DNA of 64,000 nucleotides from positions 1-64,000 of the forward strand of contig NZ_JAGETV010000014.1 of assembly GCF_017571465.1 (NCBI RefSeq). The letters run 5' to 3'. The DNA is from Thiomicrorhabdus marina (lineage in GTDB: Bacteria > Pseudomonadota > Gammaproteobacteria > Thiomicrospirales > Thiomicrospiraceae). This document shows positions 26,389 through 36,154 of the stretch, piece after piece; within the stretch, counting starts at the first letter, position 1; each line of letters starts with the position of its first letter. The translations under genes and the position numbers were made by a program. A model generated the notes under the pieces. That model worked only from the letters and a program-made list of their open reading frames with translations, had not been told where the DNA came from and ran no database searches.

Positions 26389-26629
26389 ATTTTCTTTTAA
26401 TGCTAGTCTGAAAATTAAGAAAGATATTTTAAATGAAACTGGCGATGACTAAAAATTTTCAACAGACCCTAAGTATTATCCATTGATTTTTTTGGCGGAA
26501 TTGGCTGAGATTTCGGCTATTTTATAGAGCAGCGATATGAAAAAAATTACGTTTATGGCTTTACTTTAACTGTAAAATATTTATATTAAGTACTTATACT
26601 TATTTTTTTCAGGTGATTTGGAGAGTGCC

Positions 26630-26767
26630 ATGTCTTACATTCAAATTCTTATCGAAATTAATCAATTGTTTGAAGAAAATGAACGCTACGCTGAACTGTG
26701 GGCCAAGGAAACGAGCTTACTCCTTTATGGCGAGTCGGTTGATAGCCGTTCAGAAAATTCAGAATAA
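26630..26767 (+). CDS. small acidic protein, 45 residues
   Basis: An ATG with GGAGAG six bases upstream opens a 45-codon frame. The product begins MSYIQILIEINQLFEENERY, is helical and acidic, and resembles nothing I recognise. Its last five codons and stop lie in the left arm of a perfect 15-bp inverted repeat (26753-26767), so the C terminus comes from repeat DNA. The ribosome site makes it credible, but it may be the truncated start of a longer gene. Confidence 0.45.
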   Translation: MSYIQILIEINQLFEENERYAELWAKETSLLLYGESVDSRSENSE

Positions 26768-26859
26768 GCTCCAGTGAGGATTTATTCTGAATTTTCAACA
26801 GGCTCTGTTTAGCCGTTGCTTTGTTTATTCATTCGTGGAACTTATTCTGCGCTTCCTTA
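26753..26859. repeat. dispersed short inverted-repeat element (copy b)
   Basis: A perfect 15-bp inverted repeat, GAAAATTCAGAATAA (26753-26767) and TTATTCTGAATTTTC (26782-26796), is followed by a terminal sequence that on the minus strand reads TAAGGAAGCGCAGAATAAG (26841-26859). The inner GGCTAAACA block matches copy c. A second ATTTTCAACAG copy lies outside it at about 26454, suggesting a rearranged or nested insertion. Confidence 0.6.
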
Positions 26860-26932
26860 AGTGAATATGCATTTTCAGAAATAAGTATTAGAATAAGGTT
26901 GTTTTAATACGTGGTCTCGTGGAGATGCTGAG

Positions 26933-29900
26933 ATGACCCAGCCCAAAAAGTCGGAGGATTCTTCTTCAACAGAAGAGAAAACGTTATTACAAGACACAGA
27001 AAGCGCCCCAATAGACCAAGAAGCAGAGTTTCCTCCCTCGTTGATTGTGGTTGGTATCGGTGCTAGCGCAGGCGGTCTTGAAGCTCTGCAAATATTATTC
27101 TCTAGCTTTCCGGCCGATACCGGCATGAGTTTTATTCTCGCTCAGCACCTTTCGCCTTCCTATAAAAGCATGATGGTTGATCTGCTGGAAAAAGATTCCA
27201 CTATCCCTGTCGTTGCCGCTCGTAATGGGGAAAAGTTGGAGCCGAATACCTTGTATATCGGTCCGCCTAGTTACAATATTGAAGTCTCCAAAAACGACAC
27301 CATTGTTCTCTCTATGATGGGCGAAAACCGCCATATCCCACGCCCGTCGGTGGATATGTTGTTTGAATCTCTGGCAATGGCTAAAGGTGAGTCAGCAATC
27401 GGTATTGTGCTTTCCGGCACCGGAACTGACGGTTCTCGCGGCATTCGTGCGATCAAAGGCGAGGGCGGCTTCGGCATAGTGCAAGATCCGAATACCGCTA
27501 AATATGATGGCATGCCGAATGCAGCCATCAATTCCGGCAATGTCGATTTGATTCTTGCGCCGGAAGAGATGGGGCCGGAGCTCAAAAATATTTCCAATTT
27601 CCCGCGTCAGACTCCGCTTGGGTCAAAGACTGTCCTGCCCCTCGACTCTTATTTGGGCATTCTCGGAGTCCTCAAAGAACGCTTTAACGTTGATTTTACG
27701 CTCTATAAAGAGAATACGATTATGCGTCGTATTGAGCGTAGAATGCGTGCCCTAAAGATTTTTGAGGTTGAAGAATACGTTGATTTTTTGAACCAAAAAA
27801 ATAATGAAGCGGAGTTGCTGTTCAATGATATGTTGATCGGCGTGACCGCTTTTTTCCGAGATGCGCGTGCCTTTAATCGTCTCCAGGAAGAACTCAATCA
27901 TTATCTGCATAATAAGAAAAATAAGGTAATGCGGATTTGGGTACCGGGATGTTCTACAGGAGAAGAGGCGTATTCGATTGCTATTATCCTTGCGGAGATT
28001 TTAGGTTCTCTGCTTGAAGATTACAAAATTCAGATTTTTGCGACTGATATTGATAAGAACGCCATAGACTTTGCCCGCAATGGTGTCTACCCGGAAAGTG
28101 CTCTACAGAATTTGCCGAATAAAATTAAACGCAAATACTTCACTGTAAAAGGCGAGCAATTTGAGGTCATCAAACCGATAAAAATGATGGTGATCTTCTC
28201 TGAGCATAATATGATTGTTGACCCGCCTTTTTTGCGTCTTGATTTGCTCTCTTGTCGCAATTTGCTTATTTATTTTAACTTGGAATTACAACGCCAGATT
28301 TGGCCGATTTTCCATTATGCGCTGAACCCTAAAGGGCTACTGTTCTTAGGGCAGTCTGAATCAATTGGGGCTTTTCAAGAAAGTTTTAGCGTGTTGTCTA
28401 AAGGCGGCAAAATTTTCGAAGCCACTTTCAATGGTAAGAAAGTTCTACCGGTACAACAAAAAACCAAGAACAATTTGGTGGATTTTGTTAAAGACATGCC
28501 GAAAAATCCTCAAGATAAAGGGCATGCAACTAAGAAAAAAATCGATGTATTAGGTGAATTAATCTCTCTTAAAATCCGCGATTTGATGTTGCCGTATTCG
28601 ATTTTAATCAATGACAATTTAGATATTGTCTATTCGCAAGGGCAAAACCCCTTGCTGATTCGTCCGGAAGGTTTGCCGACCAATAATATTTATCAGAATA
28701 TTCATCCGCACTTAGCGGTTGATTTACGTTCTGCATTGCATCTCTTGGAGTCTAAGCAAGAAACGGCTCGTACGGCTTTCCAAAAATTAGTGATTGAAAA
28801 GGAAACGGTTTGGGCGCGACTGATTGCCGTGAATGTTGGGCATCAATCCGGCATGGGCGCTCTGGTGCTGATTTTCGGACAAATCGAACATGTGTTGGAT
28901 TTACCCATTGCGCAGATTGAAGGGGATGAGAGCAATCAAAAAGTGTTTGAAGAGCAAGAGCGTTTGCTTTTGAAAACCAAACAGCAGTTGCAGATAGTCA
29001 TTGAAGAGTTGGAAACCTCCAATGAAGAAATGCAATCGATGAACGAAGAGTTGCAAAGCTCCAATGAAGAGTTGCAAAGCTCTAATGAGGAATTGGAAAC
29101 CACTAACGAAGAATTACAGTCAACCAATGAAGAATTACAAACCGCGTATTCAGAATTACGTGCGGCCTATGAAGACAAAGACCGACAACAAACCGAATTG
29201 GAGCGTTTAGCGACAGAATTAGAGACGACGAATTCTTTGCTTATGGATGCCGAGACACTTGGTAAGACAGGTTCCTTCCATTGGGAAGTTCCGGTTAATT
29301 TAATGGTTTGGAGTAAGGGAGTTTACCAGCTGTTTGGCGTCAATGCCGAGACCTACCAGCCAACCTATGAAGCTTTGATTGGCTTGGTTTATGCTCAAGA
29401 TCGGCATGCCTTTGAGAAGTTTATTGAAAACATTTTGACCCGAGGCAATGCTGAAGAAATTACCTTTCGTGCATTGGGTTCGAAACGGCAAATCATCTGG
29501 CTAAAGCTTGAGGTAGTCGTTTCTTTCAACTCTTTAAAACAAGCGCAGTATGTCATGGGAACCTTAACCAATATTACCGAGTTGAAAGAGGCAAAGAACG
29601 AGATAGAACGTCAGAATAAGCGAGTTGATGTTCTGTTGAATGGTAGTTTAGGCGGAGTCTACATTTATGATTTTAAACTCGGTCACAATTCCTATATCAA
29701 TGATGCTTATACCAGAATCTTAGGTTACACCTTAGAGGAGTTGAATAGTCTGAGTAGTGAGGCCTTCGCCGATTTATTCCATCCGGATGATTTGCCGGTA
29801 GTCTTAGAACATATGCAGACCGTTAAGAATAGTACGCCCGGAGAAACCTTTATCATTCGCTACCGATTCAAACATAAGATAACCGGCGATTATGTATTAC

Positions 29901-30016
29901 TACATACTAAAGACACTCTCTACAATGATTCCGATAGTGCCATGCCGCAGGCAATGATCGGTATGTTTATGGAATTAAGTAGTGTGGATAATGATTCTTT
30001 AGCGATACCAAAATGA
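26933..30016 (+). CDS. CheB-CheR-PAS fusion protein (intact)
   Basis: A soluble 1027-residue fusion starts at an ATG eight bases after GGAG. CheB methylesterase (about 35-215) has the full triad Ser45 (GIGASAGG), His72 (AQHLSPS) and Asp166 (GTGTDGS). CheR (about 235-490) has IMRRIERRM, the SAM motif VPGCSTGEEAYS and SCRNLLIYFN. A coiled coil (about 680-770) with repeated [13 protein letters not shown] heptads leads to two PAS domains (about 775-1025). Such fusions lack a receiver domain, so they are not classic chemotaxis adaptors and probably modify or sense through PAS input. It is the intact paralogue of the frameshifted gene at 4224-7294. Confidence 0.92.
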   Translation: MTQPKKSEDSSSTEEKTLLQDTESAPIDQEAEFPPSLIVVGIGASAGGLEALQILFSSFPADTGMSFILAQHLSPSYKSMMVDLLEKDSTIPVVAARNGEKLEPNTLYIGPPSYNIEVSKNDTIVLSMMGENRHIPRPSVDMLFESLAMAKGESAIGIVLSGTGTDGSRGIRAIKGEGGFGIVQDPNTAKYDGMPNAAINSGNVDLILAPEEMGPELKNISNFPRQTPLGSKTVLPLDSYLGILGVLKERFNVDFTLYKENTIMRRIERRMRALKIFEVEEYVDFLNQKNNEAELLFNDMLIGVTAFFRDARAFNRLQEELNHYLHNKKNKVMRIWVPGCSTGEEAYSIAIILAEILGSLLEDYKIQIFATDIDKNAIDFARNGVYPESALQNLPNKIKRKYFTVKGEQFEVIKPIKMMVIFSEHNMIVDPPFLRLDLLSCRNLLIYFNLELQRQIWPIFHYALNPKGLLFLGQSESIGAFQESFSVLSKGGKIFEATFNGKKVLPVQQKTKNNLVDFVKDMPKNPQDKGHATKKKIDVLGELISLKIRDLMLPYSILINDNLDIVYSQGQNPLLIRPEGLPTNNIYQNIHPHLAVDLRSALHLLESKQETARTAFQKLVIEKETVWARLIAVNVGHQSGMGALVLIFGQIEHVLDLPIAQIEGDESNQKVFEEQERLLLKTKQQLQIVIEELETSNEEMQSMNEELQSSNEELQSSNEELETTNEELQSTNEELQTAYSELRAAYEDKDRQQTELERLATELETTNSLLMDAETLGKTGSFHWEVPVNLMVWSKGVYQLFGVNAETYQPTYEALIGLVYAQDRHAFEKFIENILTRGNAEEITFRALGSKRQIIWLKLEVVVSFNSLKQAQYVMGTLTNITELKEAKNEIERQNKRVDVLLNGSLGGVYIYDFKLGHNSYINDAYTRILGYTLEELNSLSSEAFADLFHPDDLPVVLEHMQTVKNSTPGETFIIRYRFKHKITGDYVLLHTKDTLYNDSDSAMPQAMIGMFMELSSVDNDSLAIPK

Positions 30017-30362
30017 TGACTTAATAATCATTTTTATAAAATTTCGTAGATTGCCTCTGCTTTTATTGGTTTGTTAATAAAAGGCTCATCTGTGGTTCAA
30101 CATTTCTTAGCGCATTGCATTAGTGGTCATAATGCGGATTTCTGCCGCCTTGGTGATGAAATGAAAATGAACACTTTTCTAAAAAGCTTTTCAGAGCTAA
30201 AAAAGCTGTCTAGATTAACCGTGCGATGACTACAGTTAAGGCATTGTTTATGTTTGTAAATAATGCGTAGCAAAATTATCCGGCGTTAATTTGCGCTGTG
30301 AAAACTGTGTTAATGTAAAAAAATATTTACCAATATCTATTGTCTGCCAGGAGGCAAATCAA
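30017..30362. other. intergenic region, no gene
   Basis: The 346 bases between the CheB-CheR gene and the receptor gene are AT-rich. I see no coding frame, strong terminator or FliA-type promoter. The AGGAGG site at about 30350-30355 belongs to the receptor gene. Confidence 0.5.
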
Positions 30363-32087
30363 ATGTTTTTTAGTCTAAACAAACAAGAGCTTCAGCAGTG
30401 CCGAGAGCAATCTAATGATATGCAAGCTGAGTTAGATGCCATTGATAAAGTAATGGCAATTATCGAGTTCACTCCAGATGGCGATATTGTTAAGGCGAAC
30501 GAAAATTTTTTGGCGACGGTCGGTTATCAGTTGAACGAGATTGTCGGTAAGCATCACCGAATTTTTATGCCTCCGGAACAGATCAGCAGCAATGAATATG
30601 CGGTTTTATGGAAACGTTTAGCGAGTGGCGAAACCTTTAAGCAACGTTTTCCCAGAATCAATAAACAAGGCGACACGGTTTGGCTGGAGGCGTCTTATAA
30701 CCCAATCTACGATGTGCAGGGCAATGTTGCCCGTGTGGTCAAATATGCTACCGATATTACGGCTGCGGTTGAAGCCGAGCTGGAAAATAAGTCGAAATTA
30801 CAAGCGATTGACGGTGTTATGGCGGTGATAGAGTTTGATCCGCAGGGCAATATTCTTTGTGCCAATGATAATTTCCTACAAACCATGGGCTACTCGGAAC
30901 CTGAGCTTAAAGAAATGCATCACCGTATTTTTGTTACGCCGGAATATGCGGCTAGTGATGAGTACAAACAATTTTGGGCCAGTCTTGGAAGCGGTAAGCA
31001 CAATAAAGATATCTTCCTGCGTATTACCAAATCCGGTCAGACAGTCTGGTTGGATGCCAGTTACAACCCGATTTTCGATGTTAAAGGTCGAGTGGTCAAA
31101 GTAATCAAATACGCCAATGACATTACCGAACAAGAGAACAATCGTATTGAACTGCGCAAAGCGGTGCATGCTTTCAGCGATGTGATGAAATCGCAGCTGC
31201 AAGGGGATTTGACTCAAATTGTTGCCGGTTTCGATGCCAACAGCGACTTGAAAATGCTGCAAGATGCGATTAATCAGACCGAGGAAAAATTGCGTGAAAT
31301 CGTCAACACATCAATTCGAGCAGCGGAAACCGTCAATACTGCAGCCACCGAAGTGAGCCAAGGTTCGACCGATTTGAGTCAGCGTGTGCAGCAACAAGCG
31401 GCGGCGCTGGAACAGACCTCTGCGACGATGAACGAGATGAACAGCCAAGTACAATCCAACAGTGAAAACGCGAAGTTGGCTGCTGAAACCGCACAAAACG
31501 TGCGTGGTACGGCATCGAAGGGCGCAAAAATTATGAGTGAAACCATTGAAGCGATGGGCTCTATTCAGGAGTCGAGTTCAAAAATTGAGGAGATTGTCAC
31601 ACTCATCGATAGCATTGCTTTCCAAACCAATTTATTAGCGCTGAACGCGGCGGTGGAAGCGGCCAGAGCTGGTGAGCACGGTCGTGGTTTTGCTGTTGTT
31701 GCCAGTGAAGTGCGAAATCTAGCGCAGAAATCTGCGGATGCCGCTAAAGACATTAAGAAATTGATTGAGGAAACGGCCGAACGCGTTAGTTTAGGTTCTA
31801 AGCTAGCCAATACTTCCGGCGAGATGTTGAATGAGATTAATGCCTCGATCGGTTCCATGACCACCATGATTCAGGAGATTGCCGGAGCCTCGATTGAACA
31901 GGCGGAGGGAGTGACCCAAGTGCATCATGCAATTGCCGATATTGATGGCGTAACCCAGCAAAATGCCGCTTTGGTAGAAGAAACCACCGCAGCGGCGGAA
32001 AGTTTAAGTCACCAAGCGCAGATATTGAAAGACGAACTCGGTTTCTTCAATACCGGCGGTAATTCAATGCGAGCTTTGGGTCATTAA
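30363..32087 (+). CDS. soluble PAS-PAS methyl-accepting chemotaxis protein (BdlA-like)
   Basis: The 574-residue protein starts at the ATG at 30363, after AGGAGG; the upstream frame to 30291 has no ribosome site. Two PAS domains (about 20-140 and 145-265; [13 protein letters not shown] and [13 protein letters not shown]) precede a receptor signalling domain (about 320-560). The hairpin tip reads [20 protein letters not shown] and then [11 protein letters not shown]. There is no membrane helix, so it is a cytoplasmic receptor, as in BdlA, which links redox or energy state and cyclic di-GMP to dispersal. No CheW-binding adaptor is encoded nearby. Confidence 0.9.
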   Translation: MFFSLNKQELQQCREQSNDMQAELDAIDKVMAIIEFTPDGDIVKANENFLATVGYQLNEIVGKHHRIFMPPEQISSNEYAVLWKRLASGETFKQRFPRINKQGDTVWLEASYNPIYDVQGNVARVVKYATDITAAVEAELENKSKLQAIDGVMAVIEFDPQGNILCANDNFLQTMGYSEPELKEMHHRIFVTPEYAASDEYKQFWASLGSGKHNKDIFLRITKSGQTVWLDASYNPIFDVKGRVVKVIKYANDITEQENNRIELRKAVHAFSDVMKSQLQGDLTQIVAGFDANSDLKMLQDAINQTEEKLREIVNTSIRAAETVNTAATEVSQGSTDLSQRVQQQAAALEQTSATMNEMNSQVQSNSENAKLAAETAQNVRGTASKGAKIMSETIEAMGSIQESSSKIEEIVTLIDSIAFQTNLLALNAAVEAARAGEHGRGFAVVASEVRNLAQKSADAAKDIKKLIEETAERVSLGSKLANTSGEMLNEINASIGSMTTMIQEIAGASIEQAEGVTQVHHAIADIDGVTQQNAALVEETTAAAESLSHQAQILKDELGFFNTGGNSMRALGH

Positions 32088-32539
32088 TCGGAGTTTTCCG
32101 GTTGTCGTATGCGAGCCTTGTTATTTTCCAGGGCTTCGACGATGACAGTCTGGCCGTTTTCTAAGGCAAAAGCATGTGGGTTAGCGATTGCCCAAGTGGT
32201 GCCTTTATAGCTGACTCGGTAATCGCCGTCGGCAGTCAATAATACTTCTCCGCTCTCGCCGGTTTGCATGGTTTCCAGATTGAGCGGTTTGGCGGCATAG
32301 ATGCGCTGGCGCAGGGTTTTTGCCAATAACAGCGTTAATATCAAGCCGACTGCGAAGGTCCAAATCAACTGAATTTCGCCGGACGGAAATTGATAAAACG
32401 CACCGACTAATCCGATTAAGATAAAAGCCAAGCCGAACAGGAATAGCACAAAGGTCGTGGTCAGCATCTCCAACGCCATCAGCACGATGCCGATAGCAAT
32501 CATGCTCCATAGCGGAATGACCGGAATATAACTTTCCAT
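32084..32539 (-). CDS. NfeD-like membrane protein
   Basis: The 151-residue protein has two to three N-terminal membrane helices (about 10-75) and a C-terminal OB-fold of the short NfeD type ([21 protein letters not shown]). It partners SPFH proteins in membrane microdomains. Its ATG overlaps the stop of the SPFH gene (TAATG), so the pair is translated as a unit. It overlaps the convergent receptor gene by 4 bases. Confidence 0.87.
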   Translation of the reverse strand: MESYIPVIPLWSMIAIGIVLMALEMLTTTFVLFLFGLAFILIGLVGAFYQFPSGEIQLIWTFAVGLILTLLLAKTLRQRIYAAKPLNLETMQTGESGEVLLTADGDYRVSYKGTTWAIANPHAFALENGQTVIVEALENNKARIRQPENSD

Positions 32540-33486
32540 TATGACTCCTTAATCGGCGCGACTTTGCTTACCGAGTTAGTTGTGCCATCGCCAATATTTA
32601 GCGCCGACATCAGTGCGGTTAGGGAACCGACCATTTCCGATGTTTCAATCGGTACCACAACTTTGTTAGCCGAATCACTGGCTGCAATGCCGGAAAACGC
32701 TTGAATGCGGTCTTTCGCCAGCAAAAATTCCGAGGCGTTATGGTTTTCGCTCATCGCTTGGTTGATCATTTCCATCGCTTTCTGGTCACCTAATGCTAAT
32801 TGCTCTTTCTCGAAGCGTTTCGCTTCGGCAGTACGTTCCAGAGCTTCCGCTTCTAGAAAGGCTTTTTGACGCTCGCCTTCGGCAACACGGATGGTGGCGT
32901 TCTTTTGCCCTTGTGCTTCGGTTTCCACGGCACGACGTTTACGTTCCGCTTCCAGCATCAGTTCCATCGAGTCTTGCACTTTTTGCGGCACGATGATGTC
33001 GGCGACTTCTACACGACTGACTTTTGCCCCCCACGTTCCAGAGGCGTCATCCAGTGCCTTCAACAGAGCGGCGTTTAACTCGCTGCGTGAACTGAGCGTT
33101 TCGTCTAATTCCAGTCGCCCAATTTCTGAGCGAAGTGTGGTCTGCGCTAACTGGCTGACGGACTCTTTTAAATCCAAGATTTCATAGGTTGCCTTCTGAG
33201 CATCGTAAATGCGCATAAAGACCACCGCATCGATACCGATGGAAACGTTATCTTTGGTGATAACTTTCTGCTCAGGAATATCGATAATCTGTTCCTGAGT
33301 GTTGTATTTAGAACGGCGCTGGTCAACGAAAGGAATAATGAAGTTAATTCCGCCGTGCAGGGTTTTGTGATAACGACCAAGGCGTTCGACAACCCATTGC
33401 TCGGCCTGAGGGACAATTTTGACCGACAGAAACAGGAAGACACCGATTAGGATGATTAAGGCTAAAGTAAAGTTTAAGAAATCCAT
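32539..33486 (-). CDS. SPFH/band 7 (stomatin, QmcA-like) protein
   Basis: The 315-residue protein has one N-terminal membrane helix (about 3-25), an SPFH domain (QWVVERLGRYHKTLHGGINF through VADIIVPQKVQ) and an alanine/glutamate-rich coiled coil (about 190-245). It forms oligomeric membrane scaffolds with the NfeD partner encoded immediately downstream. The name QmcA/YbbK-like rests on this pairing, since the family is broad. Confidence 0.9.
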   Translation of the reverse strand: MDFLNFTLALIILIGVFLFLSVKIVPQAEQWVVERLGRYHKTLHGGINFIIPFVDQRRSKYNTQEQIIDIPEQKVITKDNVSIGIDAVVFMRIYDAQKATYEILDLKESVSQLAQTTLRSEIGRLELDETLSSRSELNAALLKALDDASGTWGAKVSRVEVADIIVPQKVQDSMELMLEAERKRRAVETEAQGQKNATIRVAEGERQKAFLEAEALERTAEAKRFEKEQLALGDQKAMEMINQAMSENHNASEFLLAKDRIQAFSGIAASDSANKVVVPIETSEMVGSLTALMSALNIGDGTTNSVSKVAPIKES

Positions 33487-33608
33487 GTTAGACCCTAAAG
33501 CTTGTTGAAAACTCTCTTAATATACGCTGAATTTTTCTGCGTTGCTGACAGAATCATTGAAGCAGCATACACCGTTGAGCTTGCGCAATTTTCTCTTTTG
33601 ATTGCGAT

Positions 33609-35987
33609 TTATGGTGTTACCCATTCGCCGTTATGGAATTTTAGAATTTGGCAAGATGGCCCGAATTCGCGCTGTTCCGCATTCCAGTGCACCGGGTGGT
33701 TAAGACCAATTTCCCAGATAGGGTTTTCCGCTAAATAATCATTTAATTCTCTTGGGCTGGTGGCACCGGAACGCATTAATAGCGTCAAGGTAAACTTCAT
33801 CGACATAAAGGCTTCCACCGAAATGGCATTGGCAATCTGTTTAGAGTTGCTTAATTCCGATTCCAGTAGCGCCAGTTTGAATTCGGTAATAATCGGCAAT
33901 GATGATTGCGCGATACTTGGAATTGAACTGGCGAAATATAGGTGTTTACTGTTTTCAGGGATAATGCCTTGAATCGCCGTCGGCGAAATTAAACTGACCG
34001 AGTAGAAGTGCGCTTCCGGATTGTATTGGCGATAGTTTAAATAGGTGTTGAGCAGGACTTTTTGCGAGCAGATAAAGATGACATTATGGGCTTCAATCGC
34101 TTGCAGTTTTTGCACGGTGTTTTCTAGGCTGCCTTCTGCTGTGGAACGTACATAAATAACATCGACTTCGTCAAAAAATTCAGCGATGTGTTCTTCGATT
34201 TCAAACGCCATTTGTGTTGGTGCCATCACCAATGCCGTTCGTCCGCCACGATGTTCAGAGATGTAGCGCATAATCGTCAACAACTCTTCGTAATAGGAAC
34301 TTTTGAAGTTGAAAATATTTTTATTGTGTTTCTGCCGGAATTGGTGACTGCCGATATAGGGGGCGAGCAGAATTTCTTTCATTTCTTTGGCGTAGCGAAT
34401 CAGCGGTTTGATGTCGGAAATCGGGCAGATGGTGCCGAGCCAATAATGAATATGCGCCAAATCCGGGTTTTCATAGAGGTGGATGATCTCCTTAGATGAG
34501 GAGCCGGAATCATAGATGCTGATGGCAAAATACTGATCGATTTCGGGATGCTTTTCGCGCAGCCAATTCAGTGCCAAATTGACACCAAGGTAATAGCTTT
34601 TACCAATCGCCGAAAGGTTGCCGGTCAGCGGTAAAGCCAGACCGAGGTTGTGGCGTCGTTGCTGGTTAGTCTGTTGTCGAATCTGTTGCTCAATCAGCTT
34701 AGAAATGGTCAAATTCGCGAGTCGGTCTTCATGACTCAGTGGCTTGACATCAATAGCGTGTAAGTCGTCATCGGCAATACTCTGGTTCGACTCAACCACC
34801 GAATCTTTCAAGAAATTCTGCAACTCGGCAGCGGGCATCGGTTTACCGAAATAGTTGCCTTGCACGCTGTCGCAGTTAAGCACCTTTAAAGTACTGGCGG
34901 TTTCGATGTCTTCGACGCATTTGGCGACCGTCTCCAACTTTAGTCCGATACACAAATTGATAATGTTTTTTACCAGACTGTAAGCTCGCGGGTCGAGGTT
35001 GATTTGCTCAATCAGATTAGGATCGATTTTCAATTCATCGAGTGGAATTTTTTTCAGATGATCCAGTTGTTCTGCACCATTACCGAAGTTATCGACCGAA
35101 AGTTTGAACCCCTTGATGCGTAAGCGTGTTAACACATCCAGGCTGACGCGAAAATTGCGCAAGCGGTGGGTGTTATTGATTTCCAAAGAGATAATCGAGG
35201 TCGGGATTTTGTGCTCTCGGAACTGCTGTTCTAAGGTTTCCGGTAGCTCCAAGTTTTCCAGATCGGCGGCACTTAAATTGAAAGAGTAGGTAAATGCTTC
35301 GAATTCTTTGAAATAGGCGTGGTAATCGGCAGCGAACTTTTCGACGACCATCGGTAAGAGATCAATTTCTAGTTGGTGATTGTCGATAAGTTGCCGGAAA
35401 TGCTGCGGATAGATATGTTTGCCATTTTTATCGACTAAGCGGACAAAGCTTTCCAGCGCATGCACTTGGTAGGTTTTTAACGACAGTAGCGGTTGATAAT
35501 CCAAAGCCAGTCGTTTTTCGTTAATCGCCTGCTTGATTTCCTGTTGAGATAACTGAACGGCACCGCTCTGTTCATGACAAAGATCGTCACTGGCTTCACT
35601 CTGCCGGCTTGCGGGTTGCAGGGCTTTTACAATCGAGCTGCGAATTTGCTCTAGAGTAAGCGGCTTTTGTAGTGGCGGCAGGGTTTTTAATTCATATTCG
35701 TGTGCCAGATTGTCGGCCGCGGTCAGCAATTTAGTGGCCGCCTGACTGACAAATAAAAGGGTTCCTTGGAAGCCGGCTTGAGCGAGATCGCGTACCACTT
35801 CGATGCCGTCGTATTCCGGCATCATCAGTTCGATAATAATCAGTTCAATGGTTGGATGGGTCATCAGTTCATGAGCCGCTTTTTGTGGATTGGAGACACT
35901 TAGCACATGATAGCCATTCATTTCCGCCACTTCTTCAATTAGCAAGCTGTGGTTAGGATCATTGTCGACAACAAGAATTTTTTTCAC
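33609..35987 (-). CDS. REC - degenerate EAL - periplasmic-binding-protein-like fusion
   Basis: I chose the GTG at 35987, which has GGAAG five bases ahead, giving 792 residues; an upstream TTG at 36026 is possible. A receiver domain (about 1-125, ILVVDNDPN) has Glu where the phosphorylated Asp belongs (IIIELMMPEYDG). An EAL fold (about 160-400) is degenerate: ESF for EAL, DNFGNG for DDFGTG and AKCVE for AEGVE. The last 350 residues look like a branched-chain-amino-acid-type binding protein (Peripla_BP_6; LGLALPLTGNLSAIGKSYY). There is no signal peptide, so this binding domain should be cytoplasmic. It probably acts as a ligand and cyclic-di-GMP sensor without phosphorylation. It is divergent from an HD-GYP gene. 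Confidence 0.82.
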   Translation of the reverse strand: MKKILVVDNDPNHSLLIEEVAEMNGYHVLSVSNPQKAAHELMTHPTIELIIIELMMPEYDGIEVVRDLAQAGFQGTLLFVSQAATKLLTAADNLAHEYELKTLPPLQKPLTLEQIRSSIVKALQPASRQSEASDDLCHEQSGAVQLSQQEIKQAINEKRLALDYQPLLSLKTYQVHALESFVRLVDKNGKHIYPQHFRQLIDNHQLEIDLLPMVVEKFAADYHAYFKEFEAFTYSFNLSAADLENLELPETLEQQFREHKIPTSIISLEINNTHRLRNFRVSLDVLTRLRIKGFKLSVDNFGNGAEQLDHLKKIPLDELKIDPNLIEQINLDPRAYSLVKNIINLCIGLKLETVAKCVEDIETASTLKVLNCDSVQGNYFGKPMPAAELQNFLKDSVVESNQSIADDDLHAIDVKPLSHEDRLANLTISKLIEQQIRQQTNQQRRHNLGLALPLTGNLSAIGKSYYLGVNLALNWLREKHPEIDQYFAISIYDSGSSSKEIIHLYENPDLAHIHYWLGTICPISDIKPLIRYAKEMKEILLAPYIGSHQFRQKHNKNIFNFKSSYYEELLTIMRYISEHRGGRTALVMAPTQMAFEIEEHIAEFFDEVDVIYVRSTAEGSLENTVQKLQAIEAHNVIFICSQKVLLNTYLNYRQYNPEAHFYSVSLISPTAIQGIIPENSKHLYFASSIPSIAQSSLPIITEFKLALLESELSNSKQIANAISVEAFMSMKFTLTLLMRSGATSPRELNDYLAENPIWEIGLNHPVHWNAEQREFGPSCQILKFHNGEWVTP

Positions 35988-36154
35988 GCAAACTTCCAAC
36001 AATTGCTTAGGTGATAAGAATAGCAAAATTCCCTATTGAGCAGATTGAATTTGTTTCCCTTGAGGTTGTTGATTCCTGGTAGATTTATTTTACTCCCCAT
36101 AAAAGGGTTCTGCGTATAATCGAATTTACAATAAAGCCTTAGAGTACTGCTTCT

